Shown in pieces: positions 25,901 through 33,813 of a DNA stretch of 64,000 nt (the stretch's first letter is position 1; every line of letters starts with the position of its first letter). The DNA comes from Streptomyces sp. T12 (GTDB lineage: Bacteria; Actinomycetota; Actinomycetes; Streptomycetales; Streptomycetaceae), in NCBI RefSeq assembly GCF_028736035.1, contig NZ_CP117866.1, forward strand, positions 2,852,001-2,916,000. Reading direction: 5' to 3'. The notes beneath the pieces were generated by a model. The model was not told the origin of the DNA. It searched no databases and saw nothing but the letters and a program-made list of their open reading frames with translations. Made by a program: the position numbers and the translations under genes.

Positions 25901-26624
25901 GGTGGAGCAACTCTCCGTGCAGTGAGCGCAGTTCCGGCCCCGGGTCGGAGCCCAGCCGGTCCGCCAGGAGTCGGCGTACGTCTTCGTAGGCGGCCAGTGC
26001 CTCCGCCGTGCGGCCGGCGTCGCGCAGGGCGCGCAGGCGCAGGGCCTGGAGGGGCTCGTCCAGGGGGTGGGTGTCGCACAGGGCGGTCAGCTCGGGCAGG
26101 GACTGTTCGGCGTGGCCGAGGACGAGGGCGGCGGTGTGGCGGGCGCGCAGCGCGTCCAGGCGCCGGGTCTCCTGGCGGGCCGCCTCGGCGGTGCGGTCGG
26201 GGAGGTCGGCGAGGGCGGGGCCGTGCCACAGGGCGAGGGCGTCGTCGAGGACGACGGCGGCCTTGGCGGGGTCGCCGTCGGCCAACGCGCGCGTGCCCTC
26301 CCCGGTCAGCCGCTCGAACCGGTGCAGGTCGATGTCGTCGGGCGCGGCGGCGAGGCTGTACCCGCCCTCCGACGAGACGATCGCGCCCGCCCCGAGGGCC
26401 CGCCGCAAGCGTCCGACCAGCGCCTGCAGTGCGCCCGTGGCGTCGGCGGGCGGATCCCCGTCCCACACCTCGCCGACCAGCAGACTCGCGGGCACGGTCC
26501 GCCCGCCCCGCAACGCCAGCACGGTCAGCAGGGCACGCAGTCGCGCCCCGCCCACCGGAACGGGGGTGCCGTCGGGGCGGAGTACCTGGGTGGTGCCGAG
26601 GATGCGATAGCGCACGGGGTCCAT
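22938..26624 (-). CDS. AfsR/SARP-family regulator with BTAD, NB-ARC and TPR-like domains
   Basis: 1228 aa. Order: OmpR-type winged helix (MDPVRYRILGTTQVLRPDG, residues 1-92), BTAD domain (about 95-240, with LHRFERLTGEGTRALADGD), a Pro/Thr/Ala-rich linker (about 245-400) containing an internal duplication, NB-ARC ATPase (P-loop VTLLGPGGAGKTRLS near 428; LLILDNCEHVV; LATSREPLGVPGE), then a long helical TPR-like region. ATG 26624 has GGAG five bases upstream and begins the conserved winged helix; ATG 26651 is less likely. Large SARPs activate secondary-metabolite or export genes in response to phosphorylation or nucleotide state. The convergent DrrAB exporter with phased repeats is the likely target. 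Confidence 0.9.
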   Translation of the reverse strand: MDPVRYRILGTTQVLRPDGTPVPVGGARLRALLTVLALRGGRTVPASLLVGEVWDGDPPADATGALQALVGRLRRALGAGAIVSSEGGYSLAAAPDDIDLHRFERLTGEGTRALADGDPAKAAVVLDDALALWHGPALADLPDRTAEAARQETRRLDALRARHTAALVLGHAEQSLPELTALCDTHPLDEPLQALRLRALRDAGRTAEALAAYEDVRRLLADRLGSDPGPELRSLHGELLHPTERTHGAGTDRPRRRDGFSSTHDAIRTTPGSHAPRPPGTADAEADGGERGPGSPTSPGVPTHPAAGAAPTPGDQHTPGSPTSPGVPAHPAAHTTPAPDRARTPEAATDPGIPPAPGLTARTDPTSESPGTPRPTATATATASTLTPTSPPPPPTGNLRARLTSFVGRKPDIEAIRGDLSTARLVTLLGPGGAGKTRLSQEAAESVRDGAPDGVWLAELAPVDDPEAVPEAVLTALGARETVLYGAGAEAMRAASDRYGDPVERLAEHCGKLRMLLILDNCEHVVEAAARLVEELLERCPQLTVLATSREPLGVPGELLRPVDPLPEPFALRLLADRGAAARPGFRVADDPEACAEICRRLDGLPLAIELAAARLRMLTPRQIADRLDDRFRLLTSGSRTVLPRQQTLRAVVDWSWELLDEGEREVLRRLSVFAGGCDLAAAEAVCGPVALEALGSLVDKSLVVAAPSGDGGMRYRLLETVAEYAGERLDETGRRAEAARAHLTHYRELARTTEPLLRGSGQLAAIQRLERESENIRAALHHAIAVRDEQEAMCLVLSMAWYWQMRDQRIVARNWSREVHDLGPDPFAEPVRPAAPLWERCTATPPPWTGEVLAEARRGVHLVHLACMDTELDRWQAPEGQRKLRAVGEAYRPGLPQGCRFPGSLWFYAVLLTGDIARVRTIVDAAVDTCRGVPGYDWDLAAALHMRANLLANRTEWAGDATRDADEALAIYGRLGDLWGTAEAFAARAEGRERRGDYRAAAADYEAAMEHAEGLGARAQMGVLRARLGSVLIEAGEAERGERLLREVIDQAAGPNDQSMPFARLILAGRLGMSDRIPEAREQLRLLREQFKIAHFVIFDAFILGAEAWLDAADGRYPQSLDRIRRALERAEDPLSEAIAPQMRSAYLTTAAYALAGIDGGGRAHDAARCLGAAAALLPLRHVPTSQEREVYERAVQRTRAALGDAAYEAAYAEGGGLSAREAAALI

Positions 26625-26691
26625 TGTCTCCGGTCGGTTCGGGACGGTCACAGGGTTGCGTGGCGCGGCGCGCGAGCAGCGGACGGGGGCT

Positions 26692-27351
26692 TCAGCCCCG
26701 TTTCGGGACCGTGCTCAGGGTCTGAAGCAGCTCCGCCAGCGCGGCCGGCGCCAGGCCCGTCACCTCCGCGCCCGGTGCCGTGCCCTCGTGCGGAAGGCCC
26801 CTGGCCTCGCGCACCGCGTGTGACAGCCAGGAGTCCGTGCCCGGTACCTCCAGGGTCACCAGCACGCCCGCGTCGGCGTCCGCGAACCACTTCGGGCACT
26901 TCCACACCGACCGCAGCGACCGGTCCCCGGGGACCGGCTCCCGCGTGAGCGAACCCGGCGCCATCTCGGCGTAGCCCTGCCGAAGGACCTGGATCGCCCG
27001 TACCCGGCCCCGTGTCTCGGGCAGGTGGGGGTCGCCGTGGAACTCGGCCGTGAGGAGGCCGACCACGCGCAGCCGGTCCCCCGGCCGCACGCCGCCCAGA
27101 TCCTCCTTCGCGACCATGTCGACCGGATGCCGGTGCAGGGCCACCACGAGCCCGCTCTCCTCCCGCAGGACCCGCACCGTGCCCTCCTCCACCGGACCGG
27201 TGACCTTGGTGAGCTGGTCGTGCCAGCCGCCGCCGAGGGCGTCGTCGCTGGACTGCAACAGCAGCGGCCAGCTCACCTCGTCCCCCACCTTGAACGGCTT
27301 ACCGCAACACTCCATCTGCCAGTCCGCGTAGAACACATGCCAAAGCCCCAT
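26692..27351 (-). CDS. Uncharacterised 219-aa protein (DUF6578-like)
   Basis: Starts MGLWHVFYADWQMECCGKPF, a Cys pair and aromatic residues, then KVGDEVSWPLLLQ and a small beta-rich region (VVALHRHPVDMVA; GDRLRVVGLLTAEFHGDPHL). No signal peptide or membrane helix. I believe it belongs to an actinobacterial DUF (6578), but I cannot confirm that without a search. Function unknown. It stands upstream of the SARP gene in the same orientation with a 68-bp gap and may share a transcript. Confidence 0.75.
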   Translation of the reverse strand: MGLWHVFYADWQMECCGKPFKVGDEVSWPLLLQSSDDALGGGWHDQLTKVTGPVEEGTVRVLREESGLVVALHRHPVDMVAKEDLGGVRPGDRLRVVGLLTAEFHGDPHLPETRGRVRAIQVLRQGYAEMAPGSLTREPVPGDRSLRSVWKCPKWFADADAGVLVTLEVPGTDSWLSHAVREARGLPHEGTAPGAEVTGLAPAALAELLQTLSTVPKRG

Positions 27352-27466
27352 GCCCCCACCCTCCCCGGAACCACCACCCCACCGCGAGACGTTTTCCCCC
27401 TACGCCCGGTACGGTCGGGCAGGCCCGACGCCCCGTACGCCCGTCGTCCCACAGGAGCCCTTCCTC

Positions 27467-28267
27467 ATGACCACCGCGATCACCCGCCCCAGCGACCGGC
27501 GGATCAGCCCCGTCTTCGTCGGGATCCTGGCCGTCACGGCGGTGACGGGCTGGGCCACCTGGACCGGCTTCGCCGAGCAGCCCGGCCTCGCCGTGTTCCT
27601 GTTCGTGACCGCCGCCTGGATCGTGTCCCTGTGCCTGCACGAGTACGCACACGCGCGTACCGCCCTGCACAGCGGCGACACCTCGATCGGCGCGAAGGGC
27701 TATCTGACCCTCAACCCTCTGAAGTACACGCACGCGCTGCTCAGCATCGTGATCCCGGTCGTCTTCGTGATCATGGGCGGCATCGGACTCCCCGGCGGTG
27801 CCGTCTTCATCGAGCGCGGCCGGATCCGGGGGCGCTGGCGGCACAGTCTGATCTCGGCGGCAGGCCCGCTGACGAACGTCCTCTTCGCGCTCGTGTGCAC
27901 CGCCCCGTTCTGGCTGGACGCGCTCGACGGCGTCCCCCGGGACTTCCGGTTCGCGCTCGCCTTCCTCGCCCTGCTCCAGGTCACGGCCGCGATCCTGAAC
28001 TTCCTGCCGGTCCCGGGCCTGGACGGCTACGGCGTGATCGAGCCCTGGCTGTCGCACAACATCAAGCGCCAGGTGGAGCCGTTCGCCCCGTTCGGCCTGC
28101 TGCTCGTGTTCGTGGTGCTCATGCTCCCCGCGGTGAACCGCGAGTTCTTCCAGGTGATCTACACGCTGCTGGACAACCTGGGTGTCCACGGCCTGGAGCG
28201 CTACTGCGGCCAGGACCTCTACCGCTTCTGGCAGGGCACGAGCGAGTACTGCTCGATCAGCTCGTGA
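27467..28267 (+). CDS. Site-2-protease-like M50 intramembrane zinc metallopeptidase
   Basis: 266-aa polytopic membrane protease. The zinc motif is SLCLHEYAHARTA (HExxH) in the second hydrophobic segment, and the third ligand is in ILNFLPVPGLDGYGVI (NxxPxxxLDG-type). The ISAAGPLTNVLFAL segment is the conserved AGP-xxN region. No PDZ or CBS domain, so it is a minimal form. Such enzymes cleave membrane-bound anti-sigma factors or signal peptides; the substrate is unknown. ATG with CAGGAG about eight bases upstream. Confidence 0.9.
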   Translation: MTTAITRPSDRRISPVFVGILAVTAVTGWATWTGFAEQPGLAVFLFVTAAWIVSLCLHEYAHARTALHSGDTSIGAKGYLTLNPLKYTHALLSIVIPVVFVIMGGIGLPGGAVFIERGRIRGRWRHSLISAAGPLTNVLFALVCTAPFWLDALDGVPRDFRFALAFLALLQVTAAILNFLPVPGLDGYGVIEPWLSHNIKRQVEPFAPFGLLLVFVVLMLPAVNREFFQVIYTLLDNLGVHGLERYCGQDLYRFWQGTSEYCSISS

Positions 28268-28454
28268 CGGAGCCCCGCCGCCCGTCCCGCCGCTCGTCCT
28301 TGGCGCGCTTGATGTAGTACCAGGTCATGTTCGACGACAGCCCGGCCAGCAGCACCCACACGATCCCCAGCCAGCTGCCCTGCGCGAAGGAGATCACGGC
28401 CGCGGCCACGGCCAGCAGACAGACGATCAGGGTGTAGACACCAAGGCGGGGCAT
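28257..28454 (-). CDS. Small two-helix membrane protein
   Basis: 65 aa, MPRLGVYTLIVCLLAVAAAV then a second hydrophobic stretch GIVWVLLAGLSSNMTWYYI and a basic tail KRAKDERRDGRRG. Overlaps the 3' end of the M50 gene by 11 bp in convergent orientation. GAAGGAG precedes the ATG. Function unknown; small and conserved-looking. Confidence 0.7.
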   Translation of the reverse strand: MPRLGVYTLIVCLLAVAAAVISFAQGSWLGIVWVLLAGLSSNMTWYYIKRAKDERRDGRRGSVTS

Positions 28455-28507
28455 TTCGGTCGGCTCCTTCGGGGGACACTGCTACGGCGACCAGTGTCCC
28501 CCATCCC

Positions 28508-29233
28508 TCACACGTCCGTGACGCGGAGTCCCGCATGCGCCTTGTAGCGCCGGTTCACCGAGATCAGGTTCGCGACCAGCGACTCCACCTGGTGGGCGCC
28601 TCGCAGCCGCCCCGCGAAGACGCCGCGCATGCCGGGGATACGGCCGGCCAGCGCCTGGACGATCTCCACGTCCGCCCGTACCTCCCCGAGCACCATCACA
28701 TCGGTGTCGATCTCGTCGATCTCCGGGTCCTGGAGCAGCACCGCCGACAGGTGGTGGAAGGCCGCTGTCACCCGGGACTCAGGCAGCAGGGCGGCGGCCT
28801 GCTCGGCGGCACTGCCCTCCTCCGGCTTCAGCGCGTAGGCGCCCTTCTTGTCGAAGCCGAGCGGGTTGACGCAGTCGACGACCAGCTTGCCGGCCAGCTC
28901 CTCGCGCAAGGACTCCAGCGTCTTGCCGTGGCCCTCCCACGGCACGGCGACGATCACGATGTCGCTGCGCCGCGCGCACTCGGCGTTGTCGGCGCCCTCG
29001 ACACCGTGCCCGAGCTCGTCGGCGGCGGACCGGGCGCGGTCGGCCGCCCGCGAGCCGATGATCACCTTCTGCCCGGCCTTGGCGAGCCGGTAGGCGAGGC
29101 CCTTGCCCTGCGGCCCGGTCCCGCCGAGCACGCCGACGACGAGCCCGGAGACGTCGGGCAGGTCCCAGGGGTCCTTGGCCGGGGCCTTCGCGGGAGCGTC
29201 GGTGGGCTGCTGTGCACTGTCGGTAGAGGTCAT
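28508..29233 (-). CDS. npdG: NADPH-dependent F420 reductase
   Basis: 241-aa cytosolic Rossmann enzyme exchanging hydride between NADPH and coenzyme F420. The nucleotide motif is VVGVLGGTGPQGKGLAYRLA (about residue 32) followed by IIGSRAADRARSAA, where the Ser-Arg pair fits NADPH 2'-phosphate. Other family words: DIVIVAVPWEGHGKTL, VDCVNPLGFDKKG and the C-terminal LRGAHQVESLVANLISVNRRYK. About 30 Ala/Pro-rich residues precede the core. It feeds F420-dependent oxidoreductases; none is adjacent. Confidence 0.92.
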   Translation of the reverse strand: MTSTDSAQQPTDAPAKAPAKDPWDLPDVSGLVVGVLGGTGPQGKGLAYRLAKAGQKVIIGSRAADRARSAADELGHGVEGADNAECARRSDIVIVAVPWEGHGKTLESLREELAGKLVVDCVNPLGFDKKGAYALKPEEGSAAEQAAALLPESRVTAAFHHLSAVLLQDPEIDEIDTDVMVLGEVRADVEIVQALAGRIPGMRGVFAGRLRGAHQVESLVANLISVNRRYKAHAGLRVTDV

Positions 29234-29285
29234 GGGCCGACTTTACGTGGGCCGAACTGACGGCTCCCCCGCCCGCCCCCACGGC

Positions 29286-30359
29286 TCAGGTGAGGTCCGT
29301 CACGGGCACCCGCCGGAAGGTGATGGTCTCGTACGGGCCGAAGTCGCCGGTCTCGTAGAGGAGTCCGACCGTCGCGTCGTCGACCCGTACGAGATCCGAG
29401 TACGCGGCGGGCAGACCGTTCACCGTGTGCGCGGACCGCCAGGTGACGCCGTGGTCGGTGGATGCCCGGACGGTCATCAGGGCGCGGGCGGCGGGATCGG
29501 CGGGGCCCGAGAAGAGGAGCACGTCGGGGTCGCGGAGCTGCAGGACGCTGCCCTCGCAGATGGGGGCGGTCAGACCGGCCTGGGGACGGAAGGGCTTCAC
29601 CAGGGTGGTGCCGCCGTCCTCGGAGTGGGCGTCGGCGCGGTTGCCGGGGGACGGGGAGTCGTTGCGGGTGTTGAAGTAGACGCGGCCGTCGGGGAGTTCG
29701 GCGGCGGTGGTCTCGTTGACGTTGACGTAGCCGTCGGTGTTCTCGTCGACGTAGCCGATGCGCCAGGTGGTGCCCCGGTCGTCGCTGAGCAGGCAGTGAC
29801 CGCTGTTGTACCTGGCCTCCGTGCCGATGTCGTCGCCGGTGGGCGGGATCGTGTGGTTGGCGGGGACGACCACCCGGCCGGTGCTCAGCTGGATCGCATG
29901 GCCGGGCGTGGTGGCGTACCAGCGCCACTCCGGCCGCTTCACCTGTGCGGTGATCTCCTTCGAACTCGACCACGTGACGCCGTCGTCGTCGCTGTACCGC
30001 ACCCAGATCCGGCGGCCGTCGGCGTCGCTCACCTCGCCGCGCAGGATGGCGGCCTCGGTGGCGGTGGCGTGGTTGCGGATGTAGACGAGCAGGATGCGGC
30101 CGGTGTCGAGGACGACGGGGGCCGGGTTGCCGGCGAGGTGCCAGTTGTTGTCGGCGACCACCGCGAGCGGGCCCCAGGTGCGCCCGCCGTCCCTCGACCG
30201 CTTGAGCACGATGTCGATGTGCCCATGGTCGGCGGCGGAGTCGACCCGGCCCTCGCAGAAGGCGAGGAGCGTGCCGGTGGACGTGGCGACGACGGCCGGG
30301 ATGCGGAAACTCGCGTAGCCCTCGCGGCCGGCCCGGAAGGGGACGCTGGTCTCTGTCAT
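29286..30359 (-). CDS. Sialidase (exo-alpha-sialidase, GH33-like six-bladed propeller)
   Basis: 357 aa. The FRIP arginine motif appears as ASFRIPAVV near residue 16, and four to five Asp-boxes mark the blades: SRDGGRTWGP, SDDDGVTWSS, SDDRGTTWRI, SEDGGTT and STDHGVTWRS. ICEGSVLQL carries the nucleophile-assisting Glu, and LLYETGDFGPYETITF the C-terminal Glu/Tyr region. No signal peptide is visible, so it is either cytoplasmic or exported unconventionally. No sialic-acid catabolic genes are nearby. Function as a sialidase is a family inference; specificity unknown. Confidence 0.88.
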   Translation of the reverse strand: MTETSVPFRAGREGYASFRIPAVVATSTGTLLAFCEGRVDSAADHGHIDIVLKRSRDGGRTWGPLAVVADNNWHLAGNPAPVVLDTGRILLVYIRNHATATEAAILRGEVSDADGRRIWVRYSDDDGVTWSSSKEITAQVKRPEWRWYATTPGHAIQLSTGRVVVPANHTIPPTGDDIGTEARYNSGHCLLSDDRGTTWRIGYVDENTDGYVNVNETTAAELPDGRVYFNTRNDSPSPGNRADAHSEDGGTTLVKPFRPQAGLTAPICEGSVLQLRDPDVLLFSGPADPAARALMTVRASTDHGVTWRSAHTVNGLPAAYSDLVRVDDATVGLLYETGDFGPYETITFRRVPVTDLT

Positions 30360-30474
30360 GGCGGCTCCTCGAATGACCGGTGACCCGTTGGATGACGGAT
30401 CCCTCTGCCCAGGTTGGGCGAATTCGTGGTGAACTCCGGGTCACGAGTGGTCGGCTAGGGCAGGATGCGGTCGC

Positions 30475-31077
30475 ATGGACGCCGTACGTGTCGCGTTGTT
30501 GCGCGAAGTGCTCGCCGGAACCGAGTGGTTGGGTGCCACCCGGCGGTTCGCGGGGGCGCTGCGGTCGTCGGCGGTCTCGCACGGGGGCGGGCTGCTGCTG
30601 GTCGGCACTCCGGCGTACGAGCCGTGGCATCTGGCGGCTCATCTGGTGGACGAGGCCGCGTGGTCGGGGACGCCGGAGCTCGCCCCGACACTCGTACGGC
30701 ATGACGCGCGCGCCTCGGATCCGGCACATCTGGCCGTCGGCCTGGGGCGGTTGGCGGCGGCGCGGCGCGGGGAGACGCTGCTGGTGGTGTCGCCGGACGA
30801 GCCCGGGGCGCCGCTCCTGGAACGGGTGCACGACGTCCGGCGAGCCGGGGCGACGGTGCTGGCGCTCGGCGCCGACGAGGGAGAGCTGACGGCCATGGCC
30901 CACGAGACGCTGGCCGTGCCGAAGGGCGCGGAGCTGGACCTGGACACCGTGCAGCACCTGGTCAGCGCGGCCGCCGGCGAGAACGCGGTGCCGTCGCCGA
31001 GGAGCCGCCGCCGCTTGCGGGACCGCCTGGCCCGCCTGGCGGAGTCGTTGACGGCACCGCCACCTGCGCGCTGGTGA
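30475..31077 (+). CDS. Uncharacterised protein with SIS-like (sugar isomerase) C-terminal half
   Basis: 200 aa. The middle (GETLLVVSPDEPGAPLLERV then GATVLALGADEGELTAMAHE) and the end ETLAVPKGAELDLDTVQHLV resemble a degenerate SIS fold, where sugar-phosphate binders have Ser/Thr clusters; those residues are weak here. The C-terminus is basic (PRSRRRLRDRLARL). No signal peptide. I recognise the fold only loosely, so function is open. A 24-nt C tract follows its stop. Confidence 0.65.
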   Translation: MDAVRVALLREVLAGTEWLGATRRFAGALRSSAVSHGGGLLLVGTPAYEPWHLAAHLVDEAAWSGTPELAPTLVRHDARASDPAHLAVGLGRLAAARRGETLLVVSPDEPGAPLLERVHDVRRAGATVLALGADEGELTAMAHETLAVPKGAELDLDTVQHLVSAAAGENAVPSPRSRRRLRDRLARLAESLTAPPPARW

Positions 31078-31098
31078 CCTGGCCGGGACCCGCCCCCG

Positions 31099-31122
31099 CC
31101 CCCCCCCCCCCCCCCCCCCCCC
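31099..31122. repeat. Poly-C homopolymer tract (24 nt)
   Basis: An uninterrupted run of 24 C residues, preceded by CGCCCCCG, between a hypothetical gene and an MFS gene about 50 bp upstream of its start. The minus strand can form a G-quadruplex. Could be a slippage hotspot, a regulatory tract or an assembly artefact. Confidence 0.85.
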
Positions 31123-31171
31123 GCACAAAACCGCTTGCCTCCGACACCGCCCCACCCGAGCATGACCCGTC

Positions 31172-32542
31172 GTGACGGACGACTCCCCCACCGCTTCCCC
31201 GGCTCCCCCGCCTGCTCCCCCGCACCCTCCCCTTCCCTCCCGCCTGCGTGCCGTTCTCCCCGACCTCGCCCCCTGGCGGGCCTCCGCCGACTTCCGGAGG
31301 CTGTGGCTGGCGGGCCTGATCTCCTCGTTCGGCAGCTTCCTGACGTTCGTCGCGCTGCCGGTGCAGATCAAGGAGCTGACCGGGTCCGCCGCGGCCGTCG
31401 GGGCGATCGGGGCCGTGGAGCTGGTGCCGTTGATCGCGTTCGGGCTGTACGGCGGTGCGCTCGCCGACGCGCTCGACAAGCGGAAGCTGATCGTGTGGAC
31501 GGAGGCCGGGCAGGCGGTGCTGAGCGCGGCGCTGCTGGTCAACGCGCTGCTGCCGAGCCCCACCGTCTGGCCGCTGTACGTCGTGGCCGCCCTGTCCTCC
31601 GCCCTCGTCTCGGTCCAACGCCCCGCCCTGGACGCCCTGTTGCCCCGGATCGTGGCCCACGACCACCTCCCGGCCGCCGCCTCGCTGAACGCGCTGCGCT
31701 GGCAGGTCGGCGGTGTCGCGGGCCCGGCCCTGGCCGGCGTGGTCGTCGCGTACGCGGGGCTCGGCTGGGCCTACGGCGCGGACCTGCTGACCTTCGTCGT
31801 CTCCGTCCTGCTCACGCTCGGCATCGCCGCCTCCCCCGCCTCCCACGAGGCCACGCAACCGTCCCTCAAGGCCATCACCGAGGGCGCCCGCTACGCCTGG
31901 AGCCGCAAGGAACTCCTCGGCACGTACGTCATCGACATCGCGGCGATGCTCTTCGCGATGCCGCTCGCCGTCCTGCCCTTCCTCGCGGACGAGTTGAACG
32001 CCCCCTGGTCGCTCGGCCTGATGTACGCCGCCGTCCCGGCCGGCGCGATGCTGGTGAGCCTGACCAGCGGCTGGACCTCGCGGGTGCACCGGCACGGGCG
32101 GGTCGTGGTCCTGTCCGCCGCGCTGTGGGGCACGGCCATCGCGGCAGCCGGCGTCTCCGGCGACGTATGGCTGGTGCTGCTGTTCCTGACCCTCGGCGGT
32201 GCCGCCGACATGGTCAGCGGCATCTTCCGCGGGGTGATGTGGAACCAGACGATCCCGGACGAGCTGCGCGGCCGGCTCGCCGGGATCGAGCTGCTGTCGT
32301 ACTCGGTCGGCCCGCAGCTCGGCCAGACCTACGTGGGCGGTGTCGCGGCCTGGCAGGGTGTGCGGGCGTCCATCTGGTCGGGCGGGCTGCTGTGCGTGGG
32401 CGCGGTGGGGCTGCTGGCGCTGTGCCTGCCGAAGCTCATGACGTACGACGCGCGGACGAACGAGCACGCGGTACGGCTGCGGGAGCAGCGGGCGGCGGCA
32501 GCGGCCGCACCGGCTCCTGCGTCGGCACCCGCGGAGGGGTGA
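31172..32542 (+). CDS. MFS transporter, DHA3/EntS-like
   Basis: 456 aa with about twelve helices. After a Pro-rich N-terminus, the core starts LAPWRASADFRRLWLAGLIS, then SSFGSFLTFVALPVQIKELT; motif A is GLYGGALADALDKRKLI and the mid-loop has RPALDALLPRIVAHDHLPAA, typical of the EntS/MFS_3 group that exports siderophores or macrolides. GTG start without a convincing ribosome site. The poly-C tract lies about 50 bp upstream and may influence expression. Substrate unknown; the iron block begins 1.3 kb further on, so a siderophore role is possible but unproven. Confidence 0.85.
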   Translation: MTDDSPTASPAPPPAPPHPPLPSRLRAVLPDLAPWRASADFRRLWLAGLISSFGSFLTFVALPVQIKELTGSAAAVGAIGAVELVPLIAFGLYGGALADALDKRKLIVWTEAGQAVLSAALLVNALLPSPTVWPLYVVAALSSALVSVQRPALDALLPRIVAHDHLPAAASLNALRWQVGGVAGPALAGVVVAYAGLGWAYGADLLTFVVSVLLTLGIAASPASHEATQPSLKAITEGARYAWSRKELLGTYVIDIAAMLFAMPLAVLPFLADELNAPWSLGLMYAAVPAGAMLVSLTSGWTSRVHRHGRVVVLSAALWGTAIAAAGVSGDVWLVLLFLTLGGAADMVSGIFRGVMWNQTIPDELRGRLAGIELLSYSVGPQLGQTYVGGVAAWQGVRASIWSGGLLCVGAVGLLALCLPKLMTYDARTNEHAVRLREQRAAAAAAPAPASAPAEG

Positions 32543-32773
32543 TCAGTCGTCGTCCGCCGGACCCGTCGGGGCGTCGTGCCACCGGGGGTCGTTCTCCCAC
32601 TCCAGGTTGCGTTCCCGCGCGAGGTCCATCGCCTGCTGGGCCTCCGGGCGGCTGGCGTACGGCCCGAAGCGGTCCTTGGCCGGGCACTCCGGCCCCTCCT
32701 CGACCTTCTTGTGCACGAGGCAGTAGTACCACTCGCCGGGCTTCCCGACCGTGCGCTTCTTGAACAGGGCCAT
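32543..32773 (-). CDS. Small conserved-type hypothetical protein, 76 aa
   Basis: Starts [20 protein letters not shown], then [20 protein letters not shown] and an acidic end. Two Cys and an HKK turn suggest a small metal-binding or structural protein; I do not recognise a function. AGAGGAG is well placed before the ATG at 32773; a much longer reading upstream overlaps the map gene and is rejected. It converges on the MFS gene with no gap. Confidence 0.75.
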   Translation of the reverse strand: MALFKKRTVGKPGEWYYCLVHKKVEEGPECPAKDRFGPYASRPEAQQAMDLARERNLEWENDPRWHDAPTGPADDD

Positions 32774-32842
32774 GACCGGCTCCTCTCGCCTGGGATCGCC
32801 ACGGACATGGTCCCCCATGGCGGCTGTCTTAGACTCGCTGGC

Positions 32843-33700
32843 ATGTCTGGCCAGTCGCTGCTCGTACCAGGGGAGCTCTCTCCCACCCGTTCCGTGCCCG
32901 GAAACATCCGTCGCCCCGAGTATGTCGGCAAGCCCGCGCCGACGCCGTACACGGGTCCGGAGGTGCAGACCCCGGAGACCGTCGAGGCGATGCGGGTCGC
33001 CGGCCGTATCGCCGCGCGGGCGATGGCCGAGGCGGCGAAGTCGATCGCGCCCGGCGTCACGACGGACGAGCTGGACAAGGTGGCGCACGAGTACATGTGC
33101 GACCACGGGGCCTACCCCTCCACGCTCGGCTACCGCAACTTCCCCAAGTCCCTGTGCACGAGCGTCAACGAGGTGATCTGCCACGGGATCCCCGACTCCA
33201 CGGTCCTGCGCGACGGCGACATCATCAACCTCGATGTGACGGCGTACATCGGCGGGGTGCACGGCGACAACAACGCCACGTACCTGGTGGGTGACGTGGA
33301 CGAGGAGAGCCGCCTGCTGGTGGAGCGCACCCGCGAGTCCCTGAACCGCGCGATCAAGGCGGTCAAGCCGGGCCGCCAGATCAACATCATCGGCCGCGTG
33401 ATCGAGTCGTACGCCAAGCGCTTCGGCTACGGCGTGGTCCGCGACTTCACGGGCCACGGCATCAACTCGTCGTTCCACTCGGGCCTGATCATCCCGCACT
33501 ACGACAGCCCGCACGCGACGACGGTGATCCAGCCCGGCATGACCTTCACGATCGAGCCGATGCTGACGCTGGGCACGCACGAGTACGACATGTGGGACGA
33601 CGGCTGGACCGTCGTCACGAAGGACCGCAAGCGCACGGCGCAGTTCGAGCACACTCTGGTGGTGACGGAGACGGGGGCGGAGATCCTGACGCTGCCCTGA
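32843..33700 (+). CDS. map: Methionine aminopeptidase, type I
   Basis: 285-aa metalloprotease that removes initiator Met. The pita-bread core starts near residue 40; metal ligands are in [20 protein letters not shown] (two Asp), [11 protein letters not shown] (His), [10 protein letters not shown] (Glu) and AQFEHTLVV (Glu). About 40 residues before the core ([20 protein letters not shown]) form the N-terminal extension found in one class of actinobacterial enzymes. A TAGACT box sits seven bases before the ATG, with no ribosome site, so the mRNA is probably leaderless. Followed by a terminator. Confidence 0.95.
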   Translation: MSGQSLLVPGELSPTRSVPGNIRRPEYVGKPAPTPYTGPEVQTPETVEAMRVAGRIAARAMAEAAKSIAPGVTTDELDKVAHEYMCDHGAYPSTLGYRNFPKSLCTSVNEVICHGIPDSTVLRDGDIINLDVTAYIGGVHGDNNATYLVGDVDEESRLLVERTRESLNRAIKAVKPGRQINIIGRVIESYAKRFGYGVVRDFTGHGINSSFHSGLIIPHYDSPHATTVIQPGMTFTIEPMLTLGTHEYDMWDDGWTVVTKDRKRTAQFEHTLVVTETGAEILTLP

Positions 33701-33713
33701 TCATCGATCACCG

Positions 33714-33741
33714 AGCCCGCCCTGCCAGGGCGGGCTTTCTC
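33714..33741 (+). terminator. Rho-independent terminator after map
   Basis: 10-bp stem AGCCCGCCCT (33714-33723) and AGGGCGGGCT (33727-33736) with a GCC loop, then TTCTCTT. Confidence 0.85.
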
Positions 33742-33781
33742 TTGTACGCTTTTACCGACAGGGTGTCGGCAAGCTGTTAAC

Positions 33782-33800
33782 TTAGGTAAGGCTTACCTTA
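33782..33800. promoter_or_regulatory. Iron box (DmdR1/DtxR-type) before haem oxygenase
   Basis: TTAGGTAAGGCTTACCTTA, a near-perfect 19-bp palindrome close to the actinobacterial iron-box consensus, ends 13 bp before the haem oxygenase ATG. It predicts repression in iron-rich cells. Confidence 0.88.
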
Positions 33801-33813
33801 GAGGATGTGTCCC

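Noticed and set aside
22023..25925. 1300-codon plus-strand reading
   Set aside because: Antisense to the SARP gene and out of frame with the permease; low-complexity composition.
30380..30444. 8-bp inverted words GTGACCCG and CGGGTCAC between sialidase and the next gene
   Set aside because: Arms are 49 bp apart and short; expected by chance in GC-rich DNA.
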